Assembly: GCA_947245585.1 (NCBI GenBank) | Contig: CAMXPV010000002.1 | Span: 62,001-126,000 of the forward strand | DNA: 64,000 nucleotides | Direction: 5' to 3' | DNA from: an uncultured Lachnospiraceae bacterium | GTDB lineage: Bacteria > Bacillota > Clostridia > Lachnospirales > Lachnospiraceae | The notes under the pieces: model-generated | Seen by the model: the letters and a program-made list of their open reading frames with translations, nothing else | Told to the model about the DNA's origin: nothing | The model's database searches: none | Position numbers and translations under genes: made by a program | Part shown: piece by piece, positions 27,213-35,180 of the stretch | Layout: each line of letters starts with the position of its first letter | Position numbering within the stretch: the first letter of the stretch is position 1

Positions 27213-28721
27213 TCAATTCTCGTCCACTCCGTCGCAGGCATAACATGATTTATCGGGAATCCGGTTCGGCGCCGCTTCCTTAAATGCCGCCACTGCCTTC
27301 GCCGCTGCCGGAATCGCGATATTGGTGCCAGCGCCTGCCACACAGCCGCCGGGACATGCCATTCCTTCGATCAGACATCCATTTTTCTTACCGGCCTTGG
27401 CAAGCATCAATATCTTCTTGCACTCGGAAAGACTTTCCGCATGCTCAATGTGCACTTCCACATCCGGGTAATATTCCTTCACGCACTCCTCGATGGCGCT
27501 CGCCACGCCGCCTGCCACACCATAGCCTCTGCCTGCGCCCGTGGCATCTTTCAGCTCATCCAAAGCCTGTATCTCTTTCAGTAAAATTCCTTTTGCCTCA
27601 AAGATACCCGTCAACTCCTCAAAGGTAATGACAAAATCCACATCGGAGCGGATTGTCCTTCTGGATGCCTCCAACTTCTTTGACGCACAGGGCCCGATAA
27701 ACACTACTTTGGCATCCGGATGTTCCTGTTTGATAATTCTTGCCGTGGCCACCATAGGCGTCAGCGCATTCGATATCTTGTCGATGGTCTCCGGGAAAAA
27801 TTTCTTTGCAAGCACCGACCATGAAGGACAACAGGAAGTCAGGCTGAATGGCTGCTTCCCTGTGGCCACCTCCGTAGCGTAGTGCTCCGCCTCCGCGATA
27901 GCTCCCAGATCCGCCCCTATGGCCGTCTCATATACTTCATAAAAGCCCAGTTCCTTTAAAGCAGTCTTTAACATATCCGGTGTCACATCCGGCCCAAACT
28001 GCCCGGCAAAAGCAGGCGCTACCTGGGCAATGATCTGCTCCCCCGTCTGCAGGGCACGTATCAACTGGAAAATCTGCGACTTGTCTGCAATCGCGCCAAA
28101 AGGACAGTTTACCATACACTGTCCGCAGGAAACGCACAGATCGTTGTCGATCACCGCGCGGCCCTTCTCATCATTTTTAATAGCGTTGACACCACAGGCA
28201 CCCGCACAGGGCCTTACCTGATGGGCAATGGCATCGTAGGGACAGACAGATTTACATTTACCACAGCGGATACACTTTTCAGGATCAATCACAGACTTGC
28301 CATTCACCATGGAAATGGCATCTCTCGGACAGACCTCCCGGCAAGGATGCGCCACACATCCCATACAGCGATCCGTTACATAATAGCTGTTCTCCGGACA
28401 GGCATTACACGCCGAAGGAATCACCTGCATCAACGGCGGCTCATAATACTTCTCCGAGATATTGCTCTCCTCAAGCCCCTGTGTCAAATGTACCGGCACA
28501 TTCTCCGGCCGCAGGGACAATCCCATAGCCAGACGAATCCGCTCACGCACAATGGCGCGATCCCTGTATATATTCTCATATTCAGACTCGTCATAATCCA
28601 CAATCTTGTATGGCAGCGCTTCAATATCATCCTTCAGATTTTCAGAATGATAGGCCAGATGCGCCACTTCCTTAAAAATACGCCTTCTGTTTTTGCGAAC
28701 CTGTGTGTCAATTCCTCTCAT
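27213..28721 (-). CDS. Monomeric [FeFe] hydrogenase, group-B-like
   Basis: A 502-aa cytosolic iron-sulfur enzyme. The N-terminal half has Cys-rich ferredoxin-like modules ([53 protein letters not shown]). The C-terminal half is the H-cluster domain with L1 TSCCPSW (295-301), L2 GPCASKK (343-349) and L3 EGMACPGGC (452-460). The TSCC form, the absence of an NADH/2Fe-2S extension and the short length point to a group B type. It reduces protons or oxidises H2 with ferredoxin-like donors during fermentation. The C-terminal [11 protein letters not shown] adds two more Cys. Maturases HydEFG are not in the window. Confidence 0.88.
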   Translation of the reverse strand: MRGIDTQVRKNRRRIFKEVAHLAYHSENLKDDIEALPYKIVDYDESEYENIYRDRAIVRERIRLAMGLSLRPENVPVHLTQGLEESNISEKYYEPPLMQVIPSACNACPENSYYVTDRCMGCVAHPCREVCPRDAISMVNGKSVIDPEKCIRCGKCKSVCPYDAIAHQVRPCAGACGVNAIKNDEKGRAVIDNDLCVSCGQCMVNCPFGAIADKSQIFQLIRALQTGEQIIAQVAPAFAGQFGPDVTPDMLKTALKELGFYEVYETAIGADLGAIAEAEHYATEVATGKQPFSLTSCCPSWSVLAKKFFPETIDKISNALTPMVATARIIKQEHPDAKVVFIGPCASKKLEASRRTIRSDVDFVITFEELTGIFEAKGILLKEIQALDELKDATGAGRGYGVAGGVASAIEECVKEYYPDVEVHIEHAESLSECKKILMLAKAGKKNGCLIEGMACPGGCVAGAGTNIAIPAAAKAVAAFKEAAPNRIPDKSCYACDGVDEN

Positions 28722-28813
28722 ATCTACCCCATCCCAAGTCTCTATTTCAATGTCTGCTACAGCCGCAAACTGTTTTGTCCACGGCAGCGCTATTTTTTAT
28801 AGCGACACTTACA

Positions 28814-28841
28814 TTTTTACACAAAGTCCACTGGAAGTCAA
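28814..28841 (-). promoter_or_regulatory. Candidate promoter of the hydrogenase gene
   Basis: Minus-strand TTGACT (28836-28841), 16-bp spacer, TAAAAA (28814-28819). A short perfect hairpin (CGCTAT/ATAGCG, 28788-28804) lies just downstream, in the leader. Confidence 0.4.
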
Positions 28842-28852
28842 TCTCTCCGTGC

Positions 28853-30988
28853 CTAACGGCGGCGTCTTCTCAGCCAGATCACCAAACCTGCGATCAGCAT
28901 TGCAAGGGGAATCACGACAACGCACAAGATCATGGCTATATTGGCGGTCTGCGCCTTGAATGTCAGGTTCGGCATGGCAAGACTCTTAACCGGAACCGTC
29001 ACGGAAATTTCATGATCCGCCATATGACTGATCATACTGCCAAAAAACTTCACATTATTGCCCGGTGCCATATCATCCGCAAGACCGGTAAAAAGGCTCT
29101 CGCCACCCACCACAAAAGCGTGGGAAATATTGCCGTCCTCCGTGCTCTTTTCCACCTCCACGCTGACCACAAAAGGGCCGTCAATATCATTTGTCCCCCT
29201 GCTGTAATCACTGGTATCCGTAAGGTCCGTCTTAGAAAAAGCACTGCCGCTTGTGGTTAAAAGCGGCGTGTAAAGCACATCCTCCTGCAAGTCGTCATAG
29301 GAAAGTCCCATAGAAAAAGGTGCAAAAATCAGGCTGTCCGTCAAAGCCTCCGTCACTTCGGTGGATTCTACTTTTGGAAACAGATAGTAAGGATTCTGGT
29401 AATAAAAGTTACGGTCCTGCTCCACAATCGTCCCTTCCACTTCCGATATGCTGTAAAAATCCAGAATGGTTTTAAAATTTGTCATTTCCCCTTCCGCCAT
29501 TGTAGGGATAATCAGTGCGTTTCCACCCTTTTTCAGATACTCAATTACCTTTTTGGCATCATCTTCTGAATAATCGCCAGTGGGCGCGTTTAAGATCACG
29601 CCCTGCGCATCCTCGGGAATCTCATCAACAGAATAAAGCATAAGCTGTTCGCAGGACACATTTTCCTTCTCTATGGCGTTCACAAATTTTTCTTCCAGTT
29701 CCAATTCACCGTGCCCGCCTACCGCATAAAAGACAGGCATATCCTCCGTGGTCACATAAGCGATCGCCGAGACAATCTGTCCCTCACCGTCATACCCCGT
29801 AGTCTGGTAACTATAGGTATAGTAGTCCATCTCATAGGTGTAAATATCCTCAAAATCCACTACCTTGTTTCGCTTTTCCCCCTCCACAATCAAGCTGCCG
29901 GACCCAAGCGGCTCCTGTGTATAATTCTGATAAAAATTCGGATTCTTTGTGGGACTGACATAAGTGACCTGGATGTGATCCGACCGCTCCTGCATCAATT
30001 CCAGTGTCTTGACCAACCGGCTCTCCATTTCGTCATATTGTACCCCTTCTTCCTCCAGCACATAGATCGTAACGTCCTCAGACAAATCTGCCAGGAAATC
30101 TTTTGTCTCCTGTGTCAGCGCATAAAGCCTGTTTTGTGTCAGATCAAAAGAGGAATACTGTTCCGGCACATAATTAAATCCCAAATTAACCGCCACCGTC
30201 AGGACAATTGCCAACACAATTCCTGAAACACTGTAAGCGCCTAATTTTATACCGCCTCCCGCAATGCTGTACCGGCGCTTTTGAATCACCTGTGTGGTAC
30301 AGAAAAGGGCAAGCCCTATGGCCGTCACATAATAAATCACGGCCTCCAGTTCAAAATAGCCGGAGGACAGCGTATCAAACCGCCCTACCATATCAAAACA
30401 TGCCAGAATGCGGGCAAACAACGTTGTGACTGCGGATGTCCCCGCAGAGGAAAGTAAATTGGATATCCCCGGCATGATATAGCCCAAAAACAGCGCGCCA
30501 AAAGAAAGTACCGCCGCGATCACCACGCTCTCTGTCAGTGCGGAAAGAAAAAGTCCCACCGCCAACGCCAGACCTCCATACAGGAAAAATCCCAAAAGGG
30601 AAGCGTAGGAAACGCCCATCTGGAAGTCTCCGCCCAACCTCAAAAAAAACGGCAGCACGCCCATAAAAGCCGTTGGGATAAAGAGCACTGTCACAAGTGC
30701 CAAATATTTTCCAATCACAATCTTTCCCACCGAGACCGGCGCTGTCAGAATAAGTTGGTCCGTCTTGTTTTTCCGCTCCTCAGAAAGGACTCGCATCGTG
30801 AGAATCGGAATTGTTACAATAAAAGTAAAGACAATGCTCTGCAGCACATACGCAATGGTCGGATAGCCGATCAGCATATTATAAACAATAAAATAAATGC
30901 CCATCACAAAAAGATTTACCGCCACAAAGAGCCATCCCGTGAAGGAGCAGAAATACGCTCTCAGTTCTCTTTTATAAATCGCTTTCAT
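28853..30988 (-). CDS. ABC-2 permease fused to GldG-like auxiliary domain
   Basis: A 711-aa membrane protein. Residues 1-240 are an ABC-2-type permease with six helices (KAIYKRELRAYFCSFTGWLFVAVNLFVMG... LTMRVLSEERKNKTDQLILTAPV). A further helix (about 255-280) leads into an extracytoplasmic GldG-type domain (VNLGFNYVPEQYSSFDLTQNRLYALTQETKDFL... FYAVGGHGELELEEKFVNAI... GVILNAPTGDYSEDDAKKV). A final helix ends in RRRRR. In gliding Bacteroidetes, GldF (permease) and GldG are separate; here they are one chain. Start 30988 (ATG after GGAGGAGACCG) overlaps the ATPase gene by 17 nt. Substrate unknown. Confidence 0.85.
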   Translation of the reverse strand: MKAIYKRELRAYFCSFTGWLFVAVNLFVMGIYFIVYNMLIGYPTIAYVLQSIVFTFIVTIPILTMRVLSEERKNKTDQLILTAPVSVGKIVIGKYLALVTVLFIPTAFMGVLPFFLRLGGDFQMGVSYASLLGFFLYGGLALAVGLFLSALTESVVIAAVLSFGALFLGYIMPGISNLLSSAGTSAVTTLFARILACFDMVGRFDTLSSGYFELEAVIYYVTAIGLALFCTTQVIQKRRYSIAGGGIKLGAYSVSGIVLAIVLTVAVNLGFNYVPEQYSSFDLTQNRLYALTQETKDFLADLSEDVTIYVLEEEGVQYDEMESRLVKTLELMQERSDHIQVTYVSPTKNPNFYQNYTQEPLGSGSLIVEGEKRNKVVDFEDIYTYEMDYYTYSYQTTGYDGEGQIVSAIAYVTTEDMPVFYAVGGHGELELEEKFVNAIEKENVSCEQLMLYSVDEIPEDAQGVILNAPTGDYSEDDAKKVIEYLKKGGNALIIPTMAEGEMTNFKTILDFYSISEVEGTIVEQDRNFYYQNPYYLFPKVESTEVTEALTDSLIFAPFSMGLSYDDLQEDVLYTPLLTTSGSAFSKTDLTDTSDYSRGTNDIDGPFVVSVEVEKSTEDGNISHAFVVGGESLFTGLADDMAPGNNVKFFGSMISHMADHEISVTVPVKSLAMPNLTFKAQTANIAMILCVVVIPLAMLIAGLVIWLRRRRR

Positions 30989-32012
30989 CGGTCTCCTCCT
31001 CTCCCTCTGCGTCTCTGTCCTCTTCCCTCTCGTCCACAGACTCCGCATCCACTTTGTCTTCGTCCTCGTCTGCCTCCGTCTCCGCATCCGTCAGCTCCAG
31101 GAAAATATCCTCCAGTGATTTTTCCGAACGGTTCATGGACAAAACAGGCATACCTGCCCCTGCCAGCGCAACGGACAATTCTTTCCGAATATCCGTGTCC
31201 CCTTCCACCGCAATCCGGACCAGTACACTGCCCTCCTCTTTGCCGTCCTCAAAAGAAAAGCCGGAAACAGCTTCCATGTTCTCCAATAAGCTGCAAATCT
31301 GTTCCCGTTCACCGATCACCGTCACCAAAAGTTCTGCACTGCCCCGCATCCTCTTCTGCAATTCATCCGGGGAACCGCTGGCCGCAAGTTTCCCTTTGGA
31401 TATAATCAAAATATGATCGCACACCGCGCTGATCTCTGAAAGAATGTGCGAGCTTAAAATTACCGTATGTTCTCCCGCCAGTCCCTTAATCAAATCCCGC
31501 ATCTCTATAATTTGCCTGGGGTCCAGACCTACCATCGGTTCATCCAGAATCAAAACCTTTGGATTCCCCACGAGGGCCTGTGCAAGTCCCACCCGCTGCT
31601 TATATCCCTTGGAAAGATTCTTGATCAGGCGGTCTTTCATCTGTGTAAGACTCAATGTTTCCATCAGTTCAGCGACATGCTTCTTCCGCCCCGCTCTCGC
31701 CACTTTTTTTAACTCCGCGGCAAACAGCAAAAACTCCCGCACCGTCATATCCGGATAAAGAGGCGGCACCTCCGGCAAATATCCCATACACGCTTTTGCC
31801 TGCAAGGGCTCTTTTAAGATATCATGTCCGTCGATCACAACCGTTCCACCGTCCGCCGCGATATAACCCGTCATCACATTCATCGTGGTAGTCTTGCCGG
31901 CTCCGTTTGGGCCGAGAAAGCCGTAGATTTTTCCCTGCTCTACCGTAAATGACAGGTCGTCTACCGCTGCATGGCTGCCATACCGTTTAACCAAATTCTC
32001 CACCTGTATCAA
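30972..32012 (-). CDS. ABC transporter ATP-binding protein with acidic tail
   Basis: A 346-aa ATPase of the GldA/DrrA/CcmA type. Walker A GPNGAGKTTTM, signature LSKGYKQRVGLAQAL, Walker B VLILDEPMVGLDP, H-loop VILSSHILSE. The C-terminal about 40 residues are almost all acidic (DAETEADEDEDKVDAESVDE...). I place the start at a TTG (32012) directly before IQVENLVKRYG because GGGAGGCG lies 8 nt upstream; the longer ATG start at 32081 would fall inside the leader hairpin. It drives the fused permease/GldG protein encoded immediately downstream. Confidence 0.88.
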   Translation of the reverse strand: MIQVENLVKRYGSHAAVDDLSFTVEQGKIYGFLGPNGAGKTTTMNVMTGYIAADGGTVVIDGHDILKEPLQAKACMGYLPEVPPLYPDMTVREFLLFAAELKKVARAGRKKHVAELMETLSLTQMKDRLIKNLSKGYKQRVGLAQALVGNPKVLILDEPMVGLDPRQIIEMRDLIKGLAGEHTVILSSHILSEISAVCDHILIISKGKLAASGSPDELQKRMRGSAELLVTVIGEREQICSLLENMEAVSGFSFEDGKEEGSVLVRIAVEGDTDIRKELSVALAGAGMPVLSMNRSEKSLEDIFLELTDAETEADEDEDKVDAESVDEREEDRDAEGEEETDESDL

Positions 32013-32058
32013 ATTATACGCCTCCCTTTTTATTGTAAAACTGTATGTTCCTCCGTTT

Positions 32059-32152
32059 GGAGAATGCCGCACTTTAGGCATTCTCCTATGTGAGACTTAG
32101 TGCTTCTTAACGAAGCATCCTCTGCTGCTGAGTTTTAGAAGCACTTCTCACA
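32059..32152 (-). ncRNA. Structured 5' leader of the ABC operon (possible cis-regulatory RNA)
   Basis: Two strong inverted repeats stand between the ABC ATPase start and the cotJ promoter region. GGAGAATGCC (32059-32068) and GGCATTCTCC (32077-32086) form a perfect 10-bp stem with an 8-nt loop. TGTGAGA-ctt-AGTGCTTCT (32089-32107) and AGAAGCACTTCTCACA (32137-32152) form a second, 16-bp stem with a 3-nt bulge. Inside it GCTTC-TTAAC-GAAGC (32102-32116) can fold instead, competing for the same strand. Two exclusive folds plus a second hairpin near the ribosome site look like a regulatory leader; a mobile repeat is the alternative. Confidence 0.45.
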
Positions 32153-32164
32153 CTAATATACTGG

Positions 32165-32195
32165 CAAATTGTGTCTCTATTCGTATCAAATTGTG
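32165..32195. promoter_or_regulatory. Direct repeat CAAATTGTG, 22-bp period, between divergent operons
   Basis: CAAATTGTG occurs at 32165-32173 and again at 32187-32195, two helical turns apart, with a looser copy (aaatttgtgtgtc) near 32264. The spacing suits a regulator bound on one DNA face between the ABC operon and cotJABC. TATAAT at about 32239-32244 (within acatactataatc) is the likeliest -10 toward cotJA. Confidence 0.3.
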
Positions 32196-32312
32196 AAAAA
32201 ACTGTGTCCTCTTCACACGACACACTTAGATGATTATAACATACTATAATCTTAAAAACACATGAAATTTGTGTGTCAGTATACCCGGCGCACCAATAGA
32301 AAGGATTTAGTT

Positions 32313-32486
32313 ATGAAGGATTATCTCTACAGGGAACCCTGCGACGATTTTCCCATTGCAATGGCCTATGTTCCATGGCAGCACTTTAATGGAATCTGTG
32401 AAAATCTTGACAAAGGATTCTGTAACGGCACCGTCTTCCCTGAACTCGACAAACCATTTACAGGAAGGAGATGTTGTAACAGATGA
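32313..32486 (+). CDS. cotJA: Spore coat-associated protein CotJA
   Basis: A 57-aa protein with the CotJA signature DDFPIAMAYVPWQHFNGICENLDKGFCNGTVFPELDKPFTGRRC. Start is the ATG at 32313, after AGAAAGGATT; an upstream in-frame ATG has no ribosome site. First gene of cotJABC, which in Bacillus is transcribed by sigma-E in the mother cell and adds inner coat components. Its stop overlaps the cotJB start (ATGA). Confidence 0.92.
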   Translation: MKDYLYREPCDDFPIAMAYVPWQHFNGICENLDKGFCNGTVFPELDKPFTGRRCCNR

Positions 32487-32758
32487 ACACACAATTTGCC
32501 AACGAGCAGGAAAAGCTGCTACACGATATCGGAGTCTTAAGTTTCGTAGTCGTCGAACTGTCCCTCTATCTGGACACCCATCCCACTGATCAAAATGCCA
32601 TGAAATATTTCAACCATTACAATCGGTTGGCGAATCAGGCCAGACAGGAGTATTCCGCCAAGTATACGCCTCTCACGATTTCCTGCGTAGATGTGTCAGA
32701 GTGCAACGACTGGCAATGGTCTCTCGCACCTATGCCTTGGGAAGGAGGTTGTAAATAA
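32483..32758 (+). CDS. cotJB: Spore coat protein CotJB
   Basis: A 91-aa protein matching CotJB (LLHDIGVLSFVVVELSLYLDTHPTDQNAMKYFNHYNRLANQARQEY; C-terminal WQWSLAPMPWEGGCK). Part of the CotJ coat sub-complex. It overlaps cotJA by 4 nt and cotJC by 1 nt (TAATG); the cotJC ribosome site GGAGG is inside its last codons. Confidence 0.93.
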   Translation: MNTQFANEQEKLLHDIGVLSFVVVELSLYLDTHPTDQNAMKYFNHYNRLANQARQEYSAKYTPLTISCVDVSECNDWQWSLAPMPWEGGCK

Positions 32759-33375
32759 TGTGGAATTATGAGCGAAGATTAGAATTTCCGGTAAACATTA
32801 AAGAAGCCAATGCAGATATTGCACAGGCTATCATCAGCCAATACGGCGGCCCTGACGGAGAGATGGGCGCGTCCATGCGTTATTTATCCCAACGGTATGC
32901 CTGCCCTTACAGGGAGGTTGCCGGTGTGTTGACGGATATCGGCACCGAGGAATTAGCACACCTTGAAATGGTAGCCGCTATCGTCCATCAGCTCACGAAA
33001 AACCTTTCCATGGAGCAGATCGAAGCCAGCGGTTTCCGCAACTACTATGTAGATCACACCATCGGTATTTGGCCGCAGGCGGCAGGCGGCGTTCCTTTCA
33101 ATGCCTGCGAGTTCCAGTCCAAAGGTGATATCATTACAGACTTGATGGAGGATATGGCTGCAGAGCAGAAGGCCCGCTCCACCTATGACAATATCCTGCG
33201 TCTTGTCAAGGATGAACCCGATGTATATGAACCGATCAAGTTCCTGCGTGCAAGGGAAGTTGTGCACTTCCAGCGTTTCGGTGAAGCCCTTCGCATTGTG
33301 CAGGATCGCCTTGACTCCAAGAATTTCTACGCGTTCAACCCAGGATTTGACTGCTGTGATGGAAATGTGAAATAA
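32758..33375 (+). CDS. cotJC: Manganese-catalase-like spore coat protein CotJC
   Basis: A 205-aa ferritin-like four-helix protein of the Mn-catalase family. Metal ligands are visible as Glu in NADIAQAIISQYGGPDGEMGASMRYL, EELAHLEMVAAIVHQL (E-x2-H) and the later EDMAAEQKARSTYDNIL and AREVVHFQRFGEAL. Converts hydrogen peroxide to water in the spore coat, or acts structurally. It ends the cotJABC operon, followed by a terminator at 33403-33446. A diverged copy of about 70 nt from its 3' part is found again at 34750-34818. Confidence 0.93.
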   Translation: MWNYERRLEFPVNIKEANADIAQAIISQYGGPDGEMGASMRYLSQRYACPYREVAGVLTDIGTEELAHLEMVAAIVHQLTKNLSMEQIEASGFRNYYVDHTIGIWPQAAGGVPFNACEFQSKGDIITDLMEDMAAEQKARSTYDNILRLVKDEPDVYEPIKFLRAREVVHFQRFGEALRIVQDRLDSKNFYAFNPGFDCCDGNVK

Positions 33376-33402
33376 CTACTGATACGAGAGACTGAAATCA
33401 AA

Positions 33403-33446
33403 AAAGAGTGGTTCCATGATACTGATACTTCTTGGAATCACTCTTT
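33403..33446 (+). terminator. Terminator of cotJABC
   Basis: AAAGAGTGGTTCC (33403-33415) and GGAATCACTCTTT (33434-33446) form a 13-bp stem with one G-T pair, 28 nt after the cotJC stop. The T tract is part of the 3' arm, followed by AATTCTG. Confidence 0.7.
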
Positions 33447-33476
33447 AATTCTGCTTAAACGCTGATAACAAATGAT

Positions 33477-33755
33477 TCATTGTAATATGGAATTAAGTAT
33501 CGGCAATGACATAAAACCATTTGCCTCACACCCTTTGGCAAGATGTTTTCCACTGTATAGAAAAGTTTCCAGATGAGCCATATGTTTAATCGTAATCCCA
33601 TACAGAAGCTACACAATAGTAAATTTCATTGTCTTCGTCAAGTATCATTGCACTCGTCTATATCATGACCGTCCGCAATAAATTTCTGTCCCTTCATGCT
33701 TCCGCATATTGTAACTGTCTTCACCACATACCTCGCTAAATTCCATATTTTTCAT
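33477..33755 (-). pseudogene. Decayed third gene of the MNT-HEPN operon
   Basis: A start with a good ribosome site (AGGAGA 6 nt before ATG at 33755) overlaps the HEPN stop as ATGA, showing that a third coupled gene once existed. MKNMEFSEVCGEDSYN is followed by a shift to another frame (ICGSMKGQKFIADGHDIDECND), then a third stretch (MILDEDNEIYYCVASVWDY) and finally IKHMAHLETFLYSGKHLAKG to a stop at 33477. At least three frame changes or stops interrupt it. The original family is not recognised. It fills most of the 376-bp gap after cotJC. Confidence 0.55.
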
Positions 33756-34172
33756 AGAATGTCTCCTGCGGACATCTCTTGCATATATTTTTCTGTCTTT
33801 CCAAGAAACTCGTCCACAAACTGAAGAAGTTCCTTTGTCTCTTCTTTATTGACAACATAAAAATCATCATAATCGGAGGCATTTCTGATACGATCAGCTT
33901 TGGCAATCTTCTGATAATCATCCTTTGTAAAAGAAGAATTTTCTCTATGTATAAAAATAAGATTAAACTGTGATACTGCTCCGTTATGTGTTTCCACATC
34001 CATGTGCTGTGTTGCTAATAGCGCCTTGATACATTTTTCAATGGCATAAAATGCCCTATTATTTGCAGATTTATAACTATCCATTTTTACAAGCTCTTTG
34101 GATTCAGTGTATCATTCTTTTGCCCTGTCCAAATCGTACTAAAGCCAAAGCTTTAAAATCTTTATCATCCAT
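33752..34172 (-). pseudogene. HEPN-domain toxin of an MNT-HEPN pair, frameshifted
   Basis: The frame from 34172 (ATG overlapping the MNT stop) encodes MDDKDFKALALVRFGQGKRMIH and hits TGA. The downstream frame continues exactly where the family would (ESKELVKMDSYKSANNRAFYAIEKCIKALL... RIRNASDYDDFYVVNKEETKELL). Removing one T near 34106 joins the two into a protein of about 140 aa, the usual HEPN length with the SAxNRAFYAI signature. HEPN proteins of this type are RNase toxins or partners controlled by the MNT nucleotidyltransferase. A shorter product from the internal ATG at 34084 (110 aa) would lack helix 1. A sequencing error is the alternative explanation. Confidence 0.75.
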
Positions 34173-34518
34173 ACAGCTTTATCCCTTCTTCCTCAATATT
34201 CTTAAAATAACCATACCAACTCTTTTTCTCCTCAAACTCATCGTAAGGAAGAAGGACAAAATTTACAATGGCAAAATATTTCATTGCCAATTTTGTTGCC
34301 ACTTCATCAAGTTTATCATTATATTTCCAAGCATCAGTTCGGCTTCCTTTCGTAAGAAGCGCTATATCTACATCAGAGTGCTCCTTAAAGTCTCCTCTTG
34401 CACAGGAACCATAAAGAATTATTTTTACAAGATCATTTTTCATAAATTCCTTGATTAGTTCAGGCGCTTCCATCTTTATTTTTTCGATAATATTACTATT
34501 TAAATCTATATTTTTCAA
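34165..34518 (-). CDS. MNT-type nucleotidyltransferase (antitoxin)
   Basis: A 117-aa minimal nucleotidyltransferase. The catalytic motif is intact: KIILYGSCARGDFKEHSDVDIALL (Gly-Ser-x9-Asp-x-Asp). Start codon is TTG at 34518 with GGGGAG 9 nt upstream. In studied MNT-HEPN pairs the MNT enzyme AMPylates the HEPN toxin on a Tyr and neutralises it. Here it precedes the HEPN gene with an 8-nt overlap. It sits in an AT-rich patch unlike the flanking operons, consistent with horizontal gain. Confidence 0.85.
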   Translation of the reverse strand: MKNIDLNSNIIEKIKMEAPELIKEFMKNDLVKIILYGSCARGDFKEHSDVDIALLTKGSRTDAWKYNDKLDEVATKLAMKYFAIVNFVLLPYDEFEEKKSWYGYFKNIEEEGIKLYG

Positions 34519-34576
34519 TAAAACCAGCTCCCCGCCATCAATTCTTCATACTTATTTTTATCTTCTATTTTCAAAA

Positions 34577-34732
34577 TTATTTGCTATCATTATAATATAC
34601 ATCTCCTTGAAAAACAAACCTTTTATTTTCATCAATTCTCATCTGAACATCTATATGATAGCCTGATTTTCTTACATATTCCCAAAATCCGAAACATCCT
34701 AAACCCCTGATAAACACTGGGTTTGAAGGCAC
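34577..34732 (-). pseudogene. Short ORF, probable C-terminal remnant upstream of MNT
   Basis: A 51-codon frame from a GTG at 34732, directly after a TAA, to a stop at 34577. It encodes a protein-like sequence (PVFIRGLGCFGFWEYVRKSG, then YHIDVQMRIDENKRFVFQGD). No ribosome site is evident, and it begins abruptly next to the cotJC scrap, so I read it as the truncated end of a larger gene. A genuine small gene is possible. Family unknown. It accounts for most of the 300-bp gap between MNT and MORN genes. Confidence 0.35.
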
Positions 34733-34749
34733 TTACTTAAATTGCTAAT

Positions 34750-34818
34750 TTCGGTGAAGCACTGAGAATCGTACAGGATCACCTTGATTCCAAGAACTTC
34801 TACGCGTTCAATCCGGGG
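34750..34818 (+). repeat. Diverged 3' fragment of cotJC
   Basis: By eye, 57 of 69 bases match cotJC positions 33277-33345 without gaps; nearly all differences are synonymous. The translated piece reads FGEALRIVQDHLDSKNFYAF then NPG, against FGEALRIVQDRLDSKNFYAF in cotJC. It has no start or stop and ends immediately at the stop codon of the MORN gene. Same orientation as cotJC. Confidence 0.85.
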
Positions 34819-35133
34819 CTACTCAAAAACCTCTTCCTCCTCTAACGTCCCATTTTCATCATAATAAAACCATTTTCCAAATTCTTTTCCATTGACATAA
34901 TCACCTTCTGCTGCGATCTTGCCGTTTTCATGATAATCCATCCAGTGCCCGGTTTCTAAACCATCTTCATATAAACCTGTCGATGCGACATTTCCATTTT
35001 GGTAATACTCCGTAAACAAACCGTCTCTGATCCACTTTGTCCCATCTTCCGACAGCCTGCGTGAATACCGAAAACGAATTTCACCTGTTTCATATGGAAT
35101 TTCAGCTATGAATAAAACTTTCTCTTTGTCCAT
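34819..35133 (-). CDS. MORN-variant repeat protein (YwqK-like)
   Basis: A 104-aa protein with MORN_2-type repeats (GLFTEYYQNGNVASTGLYEDGLETGHWMDYHENGKIAAEGDYVNGKEFGKWFYYDENGTL). Such small proteins are annotated as YwqK-family antitoxins or occur as immunity-type genes near polymorphic toxins. There is no signal peptide. It lies 47 bp downstream of the ankyrin gene on the same strand, so they may be cotranscribed. The cotJC scrap abuts its stop codon. Confidence 0.75.
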   Translation of the reverse strand: MDKEKVLFIAEIPYETGEIRFRYSRRLSEDGTKWIRDGLFTEYYQNGNVASTGLYEDGLETGHWMDYHENGKIAAEGDYVNGKEFGKWFYYDENGTLEEEEVFE

Positions 35134-35180
35134 CTATTTCCTCCCTCATTAACGGCCTAAAACAGCCTCATTTTCAAATC

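Noticed and set aside
33736..33999. 87-codon minus-strand ORF overlapping the HEPN gene
   Set aside because: It is an out-of-frame shadow; the HEPN frame has clear family similarity.
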